A stretch of 50,813 bases of DNA from Helcococcus kunzii ATCC 51366 (lineage in GTDB: Bacteria > Bacillota > Clostridia > Tissierellales > Peptoniphilaceae): positions 1-50,813 of the forward strand of contig NZ_JH601089.1 in NCBI RefSeq assembly GCF_000245755.1, given 5' to 3'. The notes beneath the pieces were generated by a model, which searched no databases, was not told where the DNA came from, and saw nothing but the letters and a program-made list of their open reading frames with translations. This document shows, in pieces, positions 37,735 to 46,755 of the stretch (its first letter is position 1; the number at the start of each line of letters is the position of its first letter). A program made the translations under genes and the position numbers.

Positions 37735-39206
37735 TGAAAAATAATTATTTTTTAGAAGCAAAAAACTTATCATTTAAATATGAAAAAGATGGAGAAAATA
37801 CACTTAAAAATATTGATTTAACATTTAATCAATCATCGAGTGTACTTTTAATGGGGCCTTCTGGATGCGGTAAATCCAGTTTGGCCCACTGTTTATCAGG
37901 ATTATATCCTGAATTTGCAGGCTATATGGATGGTGAAATATTATTAGATGGAAAAGACATTAAAGAATATAACGCAACTTTAAGGTCTCAAAAAATTTCT
38001 ATCTTATTCCAAAATCCTGATAATCAATTTTGCATGGATACCCCATCTAATGAAATACTTTTTGCATTAGAAAACATAAACTACCAAGGAAATTATCATC
38101 AACGAGTTGAAGATTTGCTTTCAATGGTTGGATTACAAGATGTTAAAAATCAATCCATTCACACACTTTCAGGTGGAATGAAACAAAAAATTGCCTTAGC
38201 TACATCTTTAGCAACAGAAGCAAAATTTATGATTTTAGATGAACCTCTTGCTAATTTAGACCCAAAGTCAAGAATAATGGTCATCAATGTCTTAAAAAAT
38301 TTACGTAAAAAAGACATAGGATTTTTAATAGTTGACCATAATCCAAATTTTTGGATTTCCATGACTGATAGCTTAATTTTAATGAATGAGAATGGGAAAA
38401 TTGTAAAAAATAATATAAATGTCAAGGACATCAATAAGCAGAAAGAAACCTTTAATCACTTAGGAATTTTCTATGATAACAAGTTTTACAGTAAATACAT
38501 TCCTAATAATATAAATCCCAAAGCTAAGGAGTTGTTGCATATTAGCAATGTCTCTATTGAATTTGATAAGAAAATAATTTTAAATGATGTTAATTTATCT
38601 ATAAAACAAGGGGAATGTCACGTGCTTTTAGGTGAGAATGGTGCCGGTAAAACCAGCCTATTACTTGCGATAGTTAAATTGATAAAGTATAAAGGTAAAA
38701 TTAATCACTTTGAAAAAGTCGGTTTAATATTTCAAAATCCTAGATTTCAATTTTTAACTACAAAAGTTATTGATGAAATAAAGTTAAGCTTAGAAAATAA
38801 TAAACTAAATAAATATGATACTAAAAATTACGCTGAAGAAATTTTAGAAAAATTCGATTTACTAGACTATAAAAATGCATCACCATATGAATTAAGTCAA
38901 GGTCAACAAAGACGCTTTGCCATACTTTCAATGCTCTCATGCAATCGAGGTTTGTTATTACTTGATGAACCAACCTATGCACAAGATGAAAAATCAACAA
39001 GAAATATTTTAAATTTATTGAATCAAAAATCACGAGAGGGTTTAGCGACAATCATTTCTACTCACGATTTAGATTTAGCTCAATCCCTAGCAAATTTTGT
39101 TTATGTAGTATCAAATGGCGAAGTTAAACAAATTAGCAAAGAAGAATTTCTAAAAATTAAAGAAAATCAAAAAAGTTTAATGGAATCTGTAGTAAATGAG
39201 AAATAG
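37734..39206 (+). CDS. ykoD: ECF transporter duplicated ATPase (YkoD)
   Basis: 490 residues with two ABC ATPase domains in one chain. The first has GPSGCGKS (41-48), LSGGMKQK (145-152) and MILDEP; the second GENGAGKT (300-307), LSQGQQRR (387-394) and LLLDEP. The two halves stand in for the usual EcfA1/EcfA2 pair and drive uptake together with YkoC and YkoE. Confidence 0.92.
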   Translation: MKNNYFLEAKNLSFKYEKDGENTLKNIDLTFNQSSSVLLMGPSGCGKSSLAHCLSGLYPEFAGYMDGEILLDGKDIKEYNATLRSQKISILFQNPDNQFCMDTPSNEILFALENINYQGNYHQRVEDLLSMVGLQDVKNQSIHTLSGGMKQKIALATSLATEAKFMILDEPLANLDPKSRIMVINVLKNLRKKDIGFLIVDHNPNFWISMTDSLILMNENGKIVKNNINVKDINKQKETFNHLGIFYDNKFYSKYIPNNINPKAKELLHISNVSIEFDKKIILNDVNLSIKQGECHVLLGENGAGKTSLLLAIVKLIKYKGKINHFEKVGLIFQNPRFQFLTTKVIDEIKLSLENNKLNKYDTKNYAEEILEKFDLLDYKNASPYELSQGQQRRFAILSMLSCNRGLLLLDEPTYAQDEKSTRNILNLLNQKSREGLATIISTHDLDLAQSLANFVYVVSNGEVKQISKEEFLKIKENQKSLMESVVNEK

Positions 39207-39281
39207 ATTTTTTATATAAATTTATCAATGAATAAAACTTCTAATTTATTCTATAATAAACATAGAGAAAGGAATTAAAAA

Positions 39282-39998
39282 ATGGTAAAGAAATTAAATC
39301 CAGCATATAAGATGATTACAATGATAATAGCCTCTTTATTATTATCCATTAAATATGTAAAAAACATGAATTTTCTAATCTTTTTTATTTGCATTTTCCT
39401 TACTTTAATTAATTCTAAATCAAAGATTAAGAAAATTCTATTTGCAATGATTCCTCTATTAATTGCAACTACTGCTATATTTGCAACCGGTGTACTATTC
39501 CCAGGAGATGAAGTGTCTGGTGATATCCTATTTTTCTTTTTTAACAAGCCAATCCATTCTTCGTCTATTGAGAATGGGCTAAGACTCTCAAGTAGAATTT
39601 TAGCCTATGGAGGGATAGGCTTCCTTTTTGCTTACACTACAAATTCTCTCGAATTAATAATGAGCCTAATGCAACAATTTAGCCTATCTCCTAAGTTTGC
39701 ATACAGTATTTTAGCAGCTTACAACTTCTTTCCCATCATCAAAAGTGAATACAATATAGTCAGAGGATCTGCTAAAATCAGAGGAATACATGCAAATCCA
39801 CTTTCAACAAAGTACTTACTCCCAATGGTAGTACATTCAATAGAACGCTCAGAAAGCCTCGCTATGGCCATGGTTTCCAGAGGTTTTGACGAGCATGCTG
39901 AGAGAGGAATAGCATTTAATACGAGTTTTTCCTATCTTGATGTAGTGTTTCTTATTGGTGTTAACTTAACAATTATTGTTGGGTTGATTTTGGGATAG
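39282..39998 (+). CDS. ykoC: ECF transporter T component (YkoC)
   Basis: 238 residues with about five membrane helices. The C-terminal cytoplasmic coupling helices of EcfT are seen in SAKIRGIHANPL (about 165-176) and AMAMVSRGFDEHAERG (about 194-209), matching the two xRG signatures that contact the ATPases. The RBS is GAAAGG. The 75-base gap after ykoD has no terminator, so it belongs to the same transcript. Confidence 0.9.
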   Translation: MVKKLNPAYKMITMIIASLLLSIKYVKNMNFLIFFICIFLTLINSKSKIKKILFAMIPLLIATTAIFATGVLFPGDEVSGDILFFFFNKPIHSSSIENGLRLSSRILAYGGIGFLFAYTTNSLELIMSLMQQFSLSPKFAYSILAAYNFFPIIKSEYNIVRGSAKIRGIHANPLSTKYLLPMVVHSIERSESLAMAMVSRGFDEHAERGIAFNTSFSYLDVVFLIGVNLTIIVGLILG

Positions 39999-40049
39999 AT
40001 GTAGAGGAATGATGAAATATTGATTTCGATATTTTCACTTTTTTCAAAA

Positions 40050-40409
40050 TCAATTTTCATCAATTTCCTTTTGAAAATTTTGTTTCTTTTCCTCTCTTTC
40101 AATAAATGTAAATGAAACTATTACATAAATAATTAATAGCCAAAATATTACTTTTAATAAATTAGCCATAAAAACAGAATAATCTCTAATAAATCTTGAA
40201 AAACCAATTATAGCAACGATTAATGGCATCAGAGGCTTTTCATAAGCATGATATCCTATCAACTTTTTATTTTCTTGATCATCTTTAGACCAAATGAACT
40301 ATTTGCCTGAAAAATATTTTTGTTTAAAATATAATTTACGTAAAATATATATAAAAATATACAGTATTATTAAATTTAGCAAAACCCAAATAATGTCTTT
40401 ATAGTTCAT
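40050..40409 (-). pseudogene. Small membrane protein with an in-frame TAG
   Basis: From ATG 40409, six bases after GGGAG, the frame reads MNYKDIIWVLLNLIILYIF and on for 36 codons to TAG 40299-40301. It continues in the same frame with FIWSKDDQENKKLIGYHAYE and two further hydrophobic segments to 40050, for a total of about 119 codons. Both sides look coding and the membrane-loop-membrane layout is coherent. A TTG at 40262 could start only the C-terminal 70 residues. The family is not recognised. Confidence 0.65.
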
Positions 40410-40523
40410 TTCTACTCCCATTAATCATAATCTATCCATTTTGCATATTCTAAATTTTAAAATTTTTCCATTCTGTGCAGAATTCCACATTATTAAACGT
40501 TGATTCTGCATTTAATAACTTTT

Positions 40524-40772
40524 TTAGAATATTGTTAGATCTTCATACAAATGTTTATCAATTATTTCTTCTATTGATAAACCCCTTATCCTCACAGAAT
40601 TAAGCAAGTCTTCGTATGTTTGATATATACAATATACTTGTTCTTGCACATCAGTAAAAACATAACCTTCTTGTATAAAAGTTAAAGAGTACATTTTATT
40701 TAAATAATAGAATTCAAACTCACGATTCATAGAAATGTCTTCTAAAAAAGTTGTTAAATTATATTCTTGCAT
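40524..40772 (-). CDS. Hypothetical small protein
   Basis: 82 residues, soluble and acidic, rich in Tyr and Glu (for example FTDVQEQVYCIYQTYEDLL). AGAGGA precedes the ATG. It lies 65 bases downstream of the pRiA4b-type gene. I recognise no family; it looks like a small accessory or immunity-type protein, without direct evidence for that. Confidence 0.5.
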   Translation of the reverse strand: MQEYNLTTFLEDISMNREFEFYYLNKMYSLTFIQEGYVFTDVQEQVYCIYQTYEDLLNSVRIRGLSIEEIIDKHLYEDLTIF

Positions 40773-40837
40773 TAAATTCCTCTTTCATATCTAAAGATTT
40801 TATTGTATCTATGCTATTTTGCAATATATTATGAATA

Positions 40838-41659
40838 TTATTCAAATTCGTCATAATTTGAATATTGTTCTGGTGAATCCCCTACTGTTTTTATTATTTC
40901 AGGATAATTAATTGTTTCTTCTTCCTCTTCTTTCAATACTTTACATTGGAATGTCCATTCATCACCAAAGTCAAATATAAACCTAAACTCATATCCAACT
41001 TCAACAACATCTAAAGTATAATCTGATGTATGTCTGTATTTATCTTTTTCATCAATCAATTTTGGATAATAAAAATCTTCTTTACTCCAGCTAATATTAT
41101 CCATAAAAAATGCGTGAGCATGATCATTCATAAAATCAAATGAGTAGATAATTGTATCAGCAAATTGTTCAAGGGTCGTGTCAACAGGTAATTTTATATG
41201 TCTATAGCAATCTGAATTTAATTTTACAGAAATAATATAATATTTGTTTATTCTATTATTTTTTTCTTTTATTTTATCGCCTACATTTACATTTTTATTT
41301 TTTAGCGCCTTTAGTTCTATTTCCATTTCTTCAGAAGGTTCAATATACGCTTTACCCATTCTTCTAAGATTACCATTTGCCCAATTAGATTTTAGAAATT
41401 GAGGAGTTATATCTATCCAATCATTTCCAAATTCAAGTTCGTAATATAAACGATTTAAATTTCCAGTAATTTTTCTATCATTTTTTTCAGAAAAAATAAT
41501 ATCACCCATTTGTTTAAAATAAGCTTCTATTTCTTGATGTTTATAATTTTCAAATCTAAAAAATTTAACTAGGTTTTCTTCTACTAAGGACCTAAATTTC
41601 TCAGGATTTCTAGGTAAATTATTCCTAAATATCATAGAAAGCATTGTTTTATCATTCAT
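40838..41659 (-). CDS. Plasmid pRiA4b ORF-3-like protein
   Basis: 273 residues. The C-terminal half (about 140-260) fits the pRiA4b ORF-3/IS1096 passenger family: KYYIISVKLNSDCYRHIKLP, LEQFADTIIYSF and an FIFDFGDEWTFQCKV strand. The N-terminal part continues the DUF6933-like frame just upstream in another reading phase. Either two genes overlap as ATGA, or a single ancestral gene lost one base near 41657. Its function is unknown; the family is spread by plasmids and insertion elements. Confidence 0.7.
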   Translation of the reverse strand: MNDKTMLSMIFRNNLPRNPEKFRSLVEENLVKFFRFENYKHQEIEAYFKQMGDIIFSEKNDRKITGNLNRLYYELEFGNDWIDITPQFLKSNWANGNLRRMGKAYIEPSEEMEIELKALKNKNVNVGDKIKEKNNRINKYYIISVKLNSDCYRHIKLPVDTTLEQFADTIIYSFDFMNDHAHAFFMDNISWSKEDFYYPKLIDEKDKYRHTSDYTLDVVEVGYEFRFIFDFGDEWTFQCKVLKEEEEETINYPEIIKTVGDSPEQYSNYDEFE

Positions 41660-41805
41660 AAGAACAATAGTATTTTACCATTTACTTTTTTTATATGAGC
41701 ATGCCAGCAAAATAATTCTTCTTCTTTGATCTCACTTGAATCTACAATTTCTTCTTTACCTATATTTAATGACTTCTTAAAAGCGCTTGAACAGTAAATT
41801 ACCAC
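41656..41805 (-). CDS. DUF6933-like N-terminal fragment
   Basis: 49 codons from GTG 41805 after a strong GGAGGGG. MVIYCSSAFKKSLNIGKEE and later FCWHAHIKKVNGKILLFL match the start of DUF6933 proteins, where the next residues would be MNDKT as found in the following frame. Its TGA overlaps the next ATG (ATGA). One added base in TTCTTATGAATG would fuse both parts, so this is probably the 5' half of a frameshifted gene. Confidence 0.6.
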   Translation of the reverse strand: MVIYCSSAFKKSLNIGKEEIVDSSEIKEEELFCWHAHIKKVNGKILLFL

Positions 41806-41863
41806 ATTTCCCCTCCTGTGTATTTTTCTTACATTTATTTTTAAATATTATATCATGTAAAAT

Positions 41864-42351
41864 TTATCTATCCTTTATTCTTTTTATAAACTCATCAAAG
41901 TCAGAATATATCCTCTGAGTTCTATTAATTCTTTAAAATAATCTTTACCAAATGGTTTCCCATTTTTTAACATTTCATCGTTTAGAACAAACCCTTTTAT
42001 AATATATTCTCTTAAGGTTGTAGTTGCCCATATTCTAAATTTTGTGGCTTTTTTTGAATTGACTCTGTAGCCAACAGCTATGATGGCGTCGAGGTTGTAG
42101 AAATTTAGATTTCGAGTAACACTTCTATTCCCTTCTTTTTGAACTATTGGGAAATTCCCAATAGTTGAGTTTTTATCTAATTCATCAATTTTATAAATGT
42201 TCTTTAAATGTTCATTAATAGTTGAAACATCAACATCAAACAATTCCGCCATTGATTTTTGTGTTAGCCAAAATGTTTCTTCACTATACATTACATCTAC
42301 TGAAACATTTCTGTCGTCTTCTTGATATAAAATTATTTTATCTTTTTCCAT
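41864..42351 (-). pseudogene. RhuM family protein, internally deleted (copy 1)
   Basis: Codons 1 to about 142 match the RhuM N-terminus (ILYQEDDRNVSVDVMYSEET, TFWLTQKSMAELFDV, NLDAIIAVGYRVNS, FRIWATTTLREYI). At FKELIE the frame is wrong and a short tail leads to TAA 41884. In a shifted frame the sequence ends TQRIYSDFDEFIKRIKDR at 41864, the expected RhuM C-terminus. About half of the usual ~330 residues are missing, so an internal deletion joined the two ends. It starts 30 bases after RhuM copy 2. Confidence 0.8.
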
Positions 42352-42381
42352 ATTTTTTCTCTTTTAACTTTACCAATTAAA

Positions 42382-43339
42382 CTATTTTGATTTCCTAATT
42401 CTTTTAACTTCCTTATCTATATCTTTTACACTTTTTAAATATGCCTTTTCAACAGGACTTAGTGTATTAGTTTGATACTTCCTATACTCCTCTGTAGCTT
42501 TCTCAATAGCTTGCTTGTTACTAATACTTCCTGGCCCATCTAGTAATTCTCTATCACCAGATGATAATATTCTATCAAGTTGCTTTAAATGGTCAGCCAT
42601 ATACATAGGTCTATGTTCTAAAGCGTTGATCTCCGCTAAATCAAAATATCCTGAAACTAAATTATTTAATATCTCTTAGAATGGGCATTTCACCAGAAAA
42701 TGTGGTCAAGCCCATAAAAGGATTTTCATGGTTAGCTCTTTGGAATATTACCTCAGCAGCAGTATGTCCATGAGCTGCATAGTGAAGTTTATTTTGAATA
42801 ATTTTGAAAAACTTAATAGATTCTTTACTTTTTGGATTATAATCTACGCTGGTAGCGTAAAGATCTAGAACTTGTCTATAAAGAACTTTCTCCGATGAAC
42901 GAATATCTCTAATTCGATCTAAAAGTTCTTTCCAATATGTTCCTCCACCATGACCTTTTAATCTTTCATCATCTAAAGTAAAACCTTTAATAATGTATTC
43001 TTTTAGTCTTTCTGTAGCCCAGATTCTAAACTTTGTCCCCTGTAATGATTTAACTCTGTAGCCAACTGAAATAATAACATCAAGGTTATAATATTCAATA
43101 GTTCTTTCAACAGATCTATTTCCTTCAATTTGAACTGTTGCATTTTTTGCAACAGTTGAAGTTTTTTCAAGTTCTCCCTCTTCATAGACATTTTTTATAT
43201 GCCTTGAAATTGTAGATTTATCCCTATCAAATATCCTAGACATCTGTTCTAAAGATAGCCAAACAGTCTCATCTTCAAGCCTTACATCGAGTTTGGTATC
43301 TCCATCTTTTGTTTGATAAATAATAATTTCTGAATTCAT
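42382..43339 (-). pseudogene. RhuM family protein, broken near the C-terminus (copy 2)
   Basis: From ATG 43339, after AAAGGAG, about 225 codons match RhuM (TVWLSLEQMSRIFDRDKSTI, NLDVIISVGYRVKS, FRIWATERLKEYI, KLHYAAHGHTAAEVI). The frame stops after PILRDIK at 42662. Another frame then gives NNLVSGYFDLAEINALEHRP and the expected C-terminus to 42382. Roughly 15 residues appear lost at the join (about 42653-42662). An upstream ATG at 43486 is not used: it lies inside the Phd-like gene. RhuM function is unclear; some relatives are toxin-like partners of antitoxins. Confidence 0.82.
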
Positions 43340-43376
43340 TTTTTCTCCTTTAAATTTATTGGAGCTGTCAAGAATA

Positions 43377-43559
43377 TTATAACATAAAATGAACATTTGT
43401 TCTTCTGGTTTTTTCTTCAGTGAATTCTGTAATAATATATAGTGGTTTATTATTCTTAAGAATAACAGCAGCACCATACTTATCAACTAGCTTTGCAACC
43501 TTTGAAAAATTTTGATTTGCATCTGATATAGAAATCAATGTATTCGTGTCAATTTTCAT
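43377..43559 (-). CDS. Phd/YefM-type antitoxin
   Basis: 60 residues. ISISDANQNFSKVAKLVDKY (about 10-29) and GAAVILKNNKPLYIITEF are the Phd/YefM DNA-binding fold. The protein ends soon after and has a short, perhaps damaged C-terminal tail (EEKTRRTNVHFML), where antitoxins normally have a toxin-binding region. The RhuM gene starts 37 bases downstream, suggesting a Phd-RhuM pair. AGAGGTG precedes the ATG and overlaps a palindrome. Confidence 0.78.
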   Translation of the reverse strand: MKIDTNTLISISDANQNFSKVAKLVDKYGAAVILKNNKPLYIITEFTEEKTRRTNVHFML

Positions 43560-43560
43560 A

Positions 43561-43578
43561 ATATCACCTCTCTGATAT
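43561..43578. promoter_or_regulatory. Palindrome at the Phd-like gene start
   Basis: ATATCACCTCTCTGATAT contains the inverted halves ATATCA / TGATAT around a 6-bp centre and covers the RBS. It is a candidate operator for the Phd-type protein. Confidence 0.4.
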
Positions 43579-43640
43579 ATTATAGAATATATTACTAGCT
43601 AAAATACAAACTATAGTTTTCGCCTCAAATTAAAATTGAT

Positions 43641-44083
43641 TTATAATGCTCTTCTCAAATACACCATATCAACTAATTGTACTCCATTATCATATATTGG
43701 GTTCACATAATTGTCAGTGAAAAAATTGGTATGATATTAGATCTGACAAACCCACATTTTTCATAAAATGGTATCGTTGATAAACTATCTCCTGTCCCTA
43801 CTTGCAAAATTTTGTATTTTCCTTTGTATTTCTTCGCAATAAATTCAATCAAAAATTTCGCATACCCTTTCCCTTGATATTCTGTAACAGTTGCAATGTT
43901 TTTAATTTCAAGTATGCCATTCCCCTCATTAGTTACTACACACTCACATTTAATACCATTATCATCAATCACATACATTTTGCCTCTATCAAGATAACGA
44001 TCTATCATATCTTCCTGTTTATCTGCTAATAATAGTAACTCAATATAATCTTTTTTGTTTTCAATAACTTCAATTACTTGCAT
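43641..44083 (-). pseudogene. GNAT acetyltransferase, frameshifted near the end
   Basis: About 115 codons match GNAT (ATVTEYQGKGYAKFLIEFI is motif A; IPFYEKCGF is motif B). At a T6 run (43720-43725) the frame turns to IFSLTIM and stops. Adding one base gives [20 protein letters not shown] and a full C-terminus to TAA 43641, as in related proteins. The truncated form keeps the acetyl-CoA site and might retain some function. Confidence 0.78.
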
Positions 44084-44112
44084 CGATTACTCCATAACTT
44101 CTAAATTATCTT

Positions 44113-44240
44113 ATATTCAACCCGTTCATACCGTTAACACTAACCTCACAGAATATTAACAATCTTGCTACAAGTCAATATTTTGAAACAATTATTGAAC
44201 ACTAATTTCAAAATTTTCAACCTTTAATTGTTGACTCTTA
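44113..44240. repeat. Dispersed intergenic repeat, type C copy 1
   Basis: CATACCGTTAACAC, TTGCTACAAG, GAACACTAATTTCAA and TTTTCAACCTTTA occur in the same order and spacing as related words at 47637-47770. It is a divergent copy of a ~130-bp intergenic element. No reading frame is seen. Confidence 0.6.
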
Positions 44241-44316
44241 CTTATGTTCACTATATTTATGTCGGGAACATATTAATTAGAAACGTAAATTAAAAAACCT
44301 ATCAATTTTTTACCTT

Positions 44317-44745
44317 TTAAAATTTATTTATCTCAGTTTTCAATTTTTCTTTAAGCGCATTTAACTCAGTTGTTGATGGACGATTAGAATCACTATACAT
44401 CAATTCCATTGGATAACACCAAACTGGGCCTTTTCCCTTATTTCCATAATTTTCTATATCGCCAGCTATCATTGGAAACAAACGCCAATGTAAATGTGAA
44501 TCTCCATTACCAAGTAACTCATAGTTAATTTTTTCAGCATCGAATGCTTTGTATACAGCCTCCCCTACCAATGACATTTCTTCTAAAAATTTCAATTTAA
44601 AACTATTTTCTAATTCAAAAAGTTCAGACTTATGTTGCTTACACAAAAAAATTGTATATCCCTTAAAATATTGATGGTCACCTAATACAACATAACCAGT
44701 TTCTAATTCTTTTACAAAATATTGATTTTCTCCATTTTTTATCAT
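44317..44745 (-). CDS. HIT family hydrolase
   Basis: 142 residues. The histidine triad region GDSHLHWRLFP has His84 and His86, the second being the expected nucleophile, but the third triad position is Arg88. HIT enzymes split nucleotide phosphoramidates or dinucleoside polyphosphates. The N-terminal GYVVLGDHQYFKGYTIFL is the usual strand pair. Loss of the last His may alter activity without abolishing it. Confidence 0.85.
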   Translation of the reverse strand: MIKNGENQYFVKELETGYVVLGDHQYFKGYTIFLCKQHKSELFELENSFKLKFLEEMSLVGEAVYKAFDAEKINYELLGNGDSHLHWRLFPMIAGDIENYGNKGKGPVWCYPMELMYSDSNRPSTTELNALKEKLKTEINKF

Positions 44746-44857
44746 TTATATTCTTTCGCATATTAAGCACATATTATTTACCTCTACAAATTCAAATTTA
44801 TCAATCTGTTTTTCTGCTATATTCTATTATATAAAATTATTTAAAGTTAATAAATCA

Positions 44858-44893
44858 CAAATAAGGACAGAGCCCATGTCCTGTCCTTATTTG
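44858..44893. terminator. Hairpin after the small membrane protein
   Basis: A perfect 13-bp stem CAAATAAGGACAG / CTGTCCTTATTTG with a 10-nt loop lies just beyond the leftward 60-residue frame. T-runs are poor, so it may be a weak terminator or a small palindromic element. Confidence 0.6.
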
Positions 44894-44917
44894 TCATATT
44901 TATACTTTTATCTCACC

Positions 44918-45100
44918 TCAACCTTGGATTAAAGCAAATTGTGAAATTATTCTCTTATACCTTAATTTCCTCAATACAATAAGTCCAATAATAAATACTA
45001 TCAATTCCAAAACAGACCATGCACTAAATAACCAACATCCATATACAAAGCACATATTGGATAATACTACTAAAATCATCGCCGACAATATACATGCCAA
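44918..45100 (-). pseudogene. Membrane protein remnant
   Basis: 60 codons from a TTG with two hydrophobic segments (CILSAMILVVLSNMCFVYG; LELIVFIIGLIVLRKL). No RBS fits the start, and the frame is open upstream only to a TAA about 10 codons earlier. Further upstream (45100-45230) short frames such as SKGLLSEYADKIKEYRV look coding but are in pieces. This is probably the end of a decayed membrane protein gene. Confidence 0.4.
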
Positions 45101-45325
45101 TTTGCTATAACGAGCTGAGATTTATTTATACACGGTATTCTTTTATTTTATCTGCATACTCGCTTAAAAGTCCTTTTGAATAAACTTTCTGAACTTTTGA
45201 TTCTCACACTATACTTTCAGTTTAATATTCATTGCTTTCTTTTTTATAGACAAAATTATTCAAGTTATCATAGTAACATCAATATTAGGTTGCATTAAAT
45301 TGCATGATTTATTTGCCCTTTCCTA

Positions 45326-46063
45326 CTACTGGTTTATAAAAAAACTATAGTAGTTATATAGTTCTATATTACTTTCTAAAATCCTACCCTTGTTATCGAT
45401 CGTAGTATCTTCTAATCCAATTCTATAATTTATATTTTTTTCAATAGCTATTTTAATAATATCCCAATCATATTTATTTTCACCGTGTAAAATTATTTCT
45501 ATATCAGGATATAATTGTTGAAAGTAGTTCACTAAATTATTAGCTTCTTTTATGGCCTTGGCACTCGTTTTAGGGTTATTATTATCGTCTATAATTTCTA
45601 GTAATACTCTATAGCAGTTGATATATAATTTATTATTTGTAAAGATCTCTGCATCTTTTAGTGAAAAAATTCCATACTCAATCTTTATATCTTTCTCTTT
45701 AAGTATATTAATTAAATCAATACTACCTTTTTCAGAAAGATTTACAGAAATAAAATCAGGTTTGAAATTATACCAGTTTGAAATCAGATCTTCTCTTAAT
45801 TTTGAATTAATTCCATTTTGTAATGGAGAACCAATTCCAATATTTATCATAGGAAATTTATCCTTTAAAAATCTAAATTGAGGATAGATTATATTTTCAT
45901 CTAAAGATTCATTACCATAAGAATCCCTAAAGTGAATATGAAAATTTAAAATTCCTTTATTAATAAAAAACTGTATCTCCTTTACATATTGTTTTAATGT
46001 AATTGGTACTTTTACTTCTTGAGTCGGAAATAATCCACCATTTAAACATATTTTCTTAAGCAT
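45326..46063 (-). CDS. BKACE (DUF849) family protein, 3-keto-5-aminohexanoate cleavage enzyme-like
   Basis: 245 residues from ATG 46063, set by AAAGGGG; an upstream ATG at 46105 lacks this. CLNGG at the N-terminus, the zinc-binding FHIHFRD (41-47) with GNESL, and a late YRIGLED motif are BKACE landmarks. Members condense beta-keto acids with acetyl-CoA; the lysine-fermentation enzyme Kce is the type case. It is shorter than the usual 270-310 residues, and many loops are reduced, so the substrate is uncertain and no other lysine-fermentation gene is nearby. Confidence 0.75.
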   Translation of the reverse strand: MLKKICLNGGLFPTQEVKVPITLKQYVKEIQFFINKGILNFHIHFRDSYGNESLDENIIYPQFRFLKDKFPMINIGIGSPLQNGINSKLREDLISNWYNFKPDFISVNLSEKGSIDLINILKEKDIKIEYGIFSLKDAEIFTNNKLYINCYRVLLEIIDDNNNPKTSAKAIKEANNLVNYFQQLYPDIEIILHGENKYDWDIIKIAIEKNINYRIGLEDTTIDNKGRILESNIELYNYYSFFINQ

Positions 46064-46132
46064 TTTATATCCCCTTTCAATTGCATAAAACAAAGCTAAT
46101 TTCAAATTTTTGTGTAATTATTTTCTATTCTC

Positions 46133-46400
46133 GTACCATCAATATTAGAGCCTCAGCCGTCGAATCTTGCCAATCGAAGCTCCCTACTCGGTCGCTTCTC
46201 TTGGAGATTCTTGGAATGAGACCTACCTCTAGTCGACACTATGAATAAAAAGTCCATTTTTGCGTTTTTGCAAACATATCATAGGCTTTTTTAGTGTTTT
46301 CTTCGTATTTGCAAACATATCATAGGGGTTTTTATACTAGTGCGTATTCAGAAACATATCGAATTTTTCAATATTTCTATGTAATACATTTTTATAAAAT
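46133..46400. repeat. Dispersed intergenic repeat, type A/B copy 1
   Basis: Starts CCATCAATATTAGAGCC and ends ATGTAATACAT. The conserved part from CACTATGAATAAAAAGTCC on matches 47870-48015. It contains AAACATATC three times at 46272, 46313 and 46352 (41 and 39 bp apart), twice inside the longer GCAAACATATCATAGG. With the following terminator-like hairpin it fills the 420-base gap after the BKACE gene. No reading frame is supported. Confidence 0.75.
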
Positions 46401-46429
46401 TTCTAACTATATTTTGGCATACAAAAATC

Positions 46430-46480
46430 CCTCCATCCGTATTCCGGATTTTGGGTTCAGGTCATATAGGGAGGTTTTTT
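46430..46480 (+). terminator. Possible terminator with nested hairpin
   Basis: CCTCC pairs with GGAGG (46470-46474) before a T6 run, and ATCCG / CGGAT forms an inner hairpin. It could end a plus-strand transcript crossing the repeat. The stem is short. Confidence 0.4.
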
Positions 46481-46483
46481 ACA

Positions 46484-46729
46484 TTATTTTTTTATATTCA
46501 TTCCTACAATCATTCCAATTAACATTCCTATACCTATGCCCATTGGAATGTTCTCTCCGCCAAAAGCCGATCCTATGGCTGTACCAATGCACATTCCTAT
46601 AACCATGCCCTCTACCATGGCGCTATCATCTTCTTTTTTACTTTCATCTTTGTTTTTAGATTTCTTTATTATATAAACTACTAATATACATACTAAAATA
46701 AGTGGCAGTAATATTCTAAGTATTTCCAT
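46484..46729 (-). CDS. Glycine-zipper membrane protein
   Basis: 81 residues from ATG 46729 (AAGGAGG before it). One N-terminal membrane helix (about 3-20), a short charged linker, then a glycine-zipper region (GMVIGMCIGTAIGSAFGG and GIGIGMLIGMIVGM) that can insert as a hairpin of two helices. Such proteins oligomerise in membranes. The frame can be extended upstream to 46789, but that part overlaps the end of the previous gene in another frame and is not coding. Confidence 0.65.
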   Translation of the reverse strand: MEILRILLPLILVCILVVYIIKKSKNKDESKKEDDSAMVEGMVIGMCIGTAIGSAFGGENIPMGIGIGMLIGMIVGMNIKK

Positions 46730-46755
46730 TTTCCCTCCTTGGTTAAAACTTAATT

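Noticed and set aside
13736-40301. Stop-codon recoding to explain in-frame stops in otherwise open genes
   Set aside because: The interrupting codons are TGA, TAA, TAA and TAG, one type each time, and other genes here use all three as normal stops. Nonsense mutation is simpler.
43340-43486. RhuM copy 2 extended to ATG 43486
   Set aside because: The added 49 residues overlap the Phd-like gene in another frame, and a good RBS stands before ATG 43339.
45101-45325. Short coding-like pieces upstream of the 60-residue membrane frame
   Set aside because: Segments such as SKGLLSEYADKIKEYRV look coding, but stops occur in all frames and no gene could be rebuilt.
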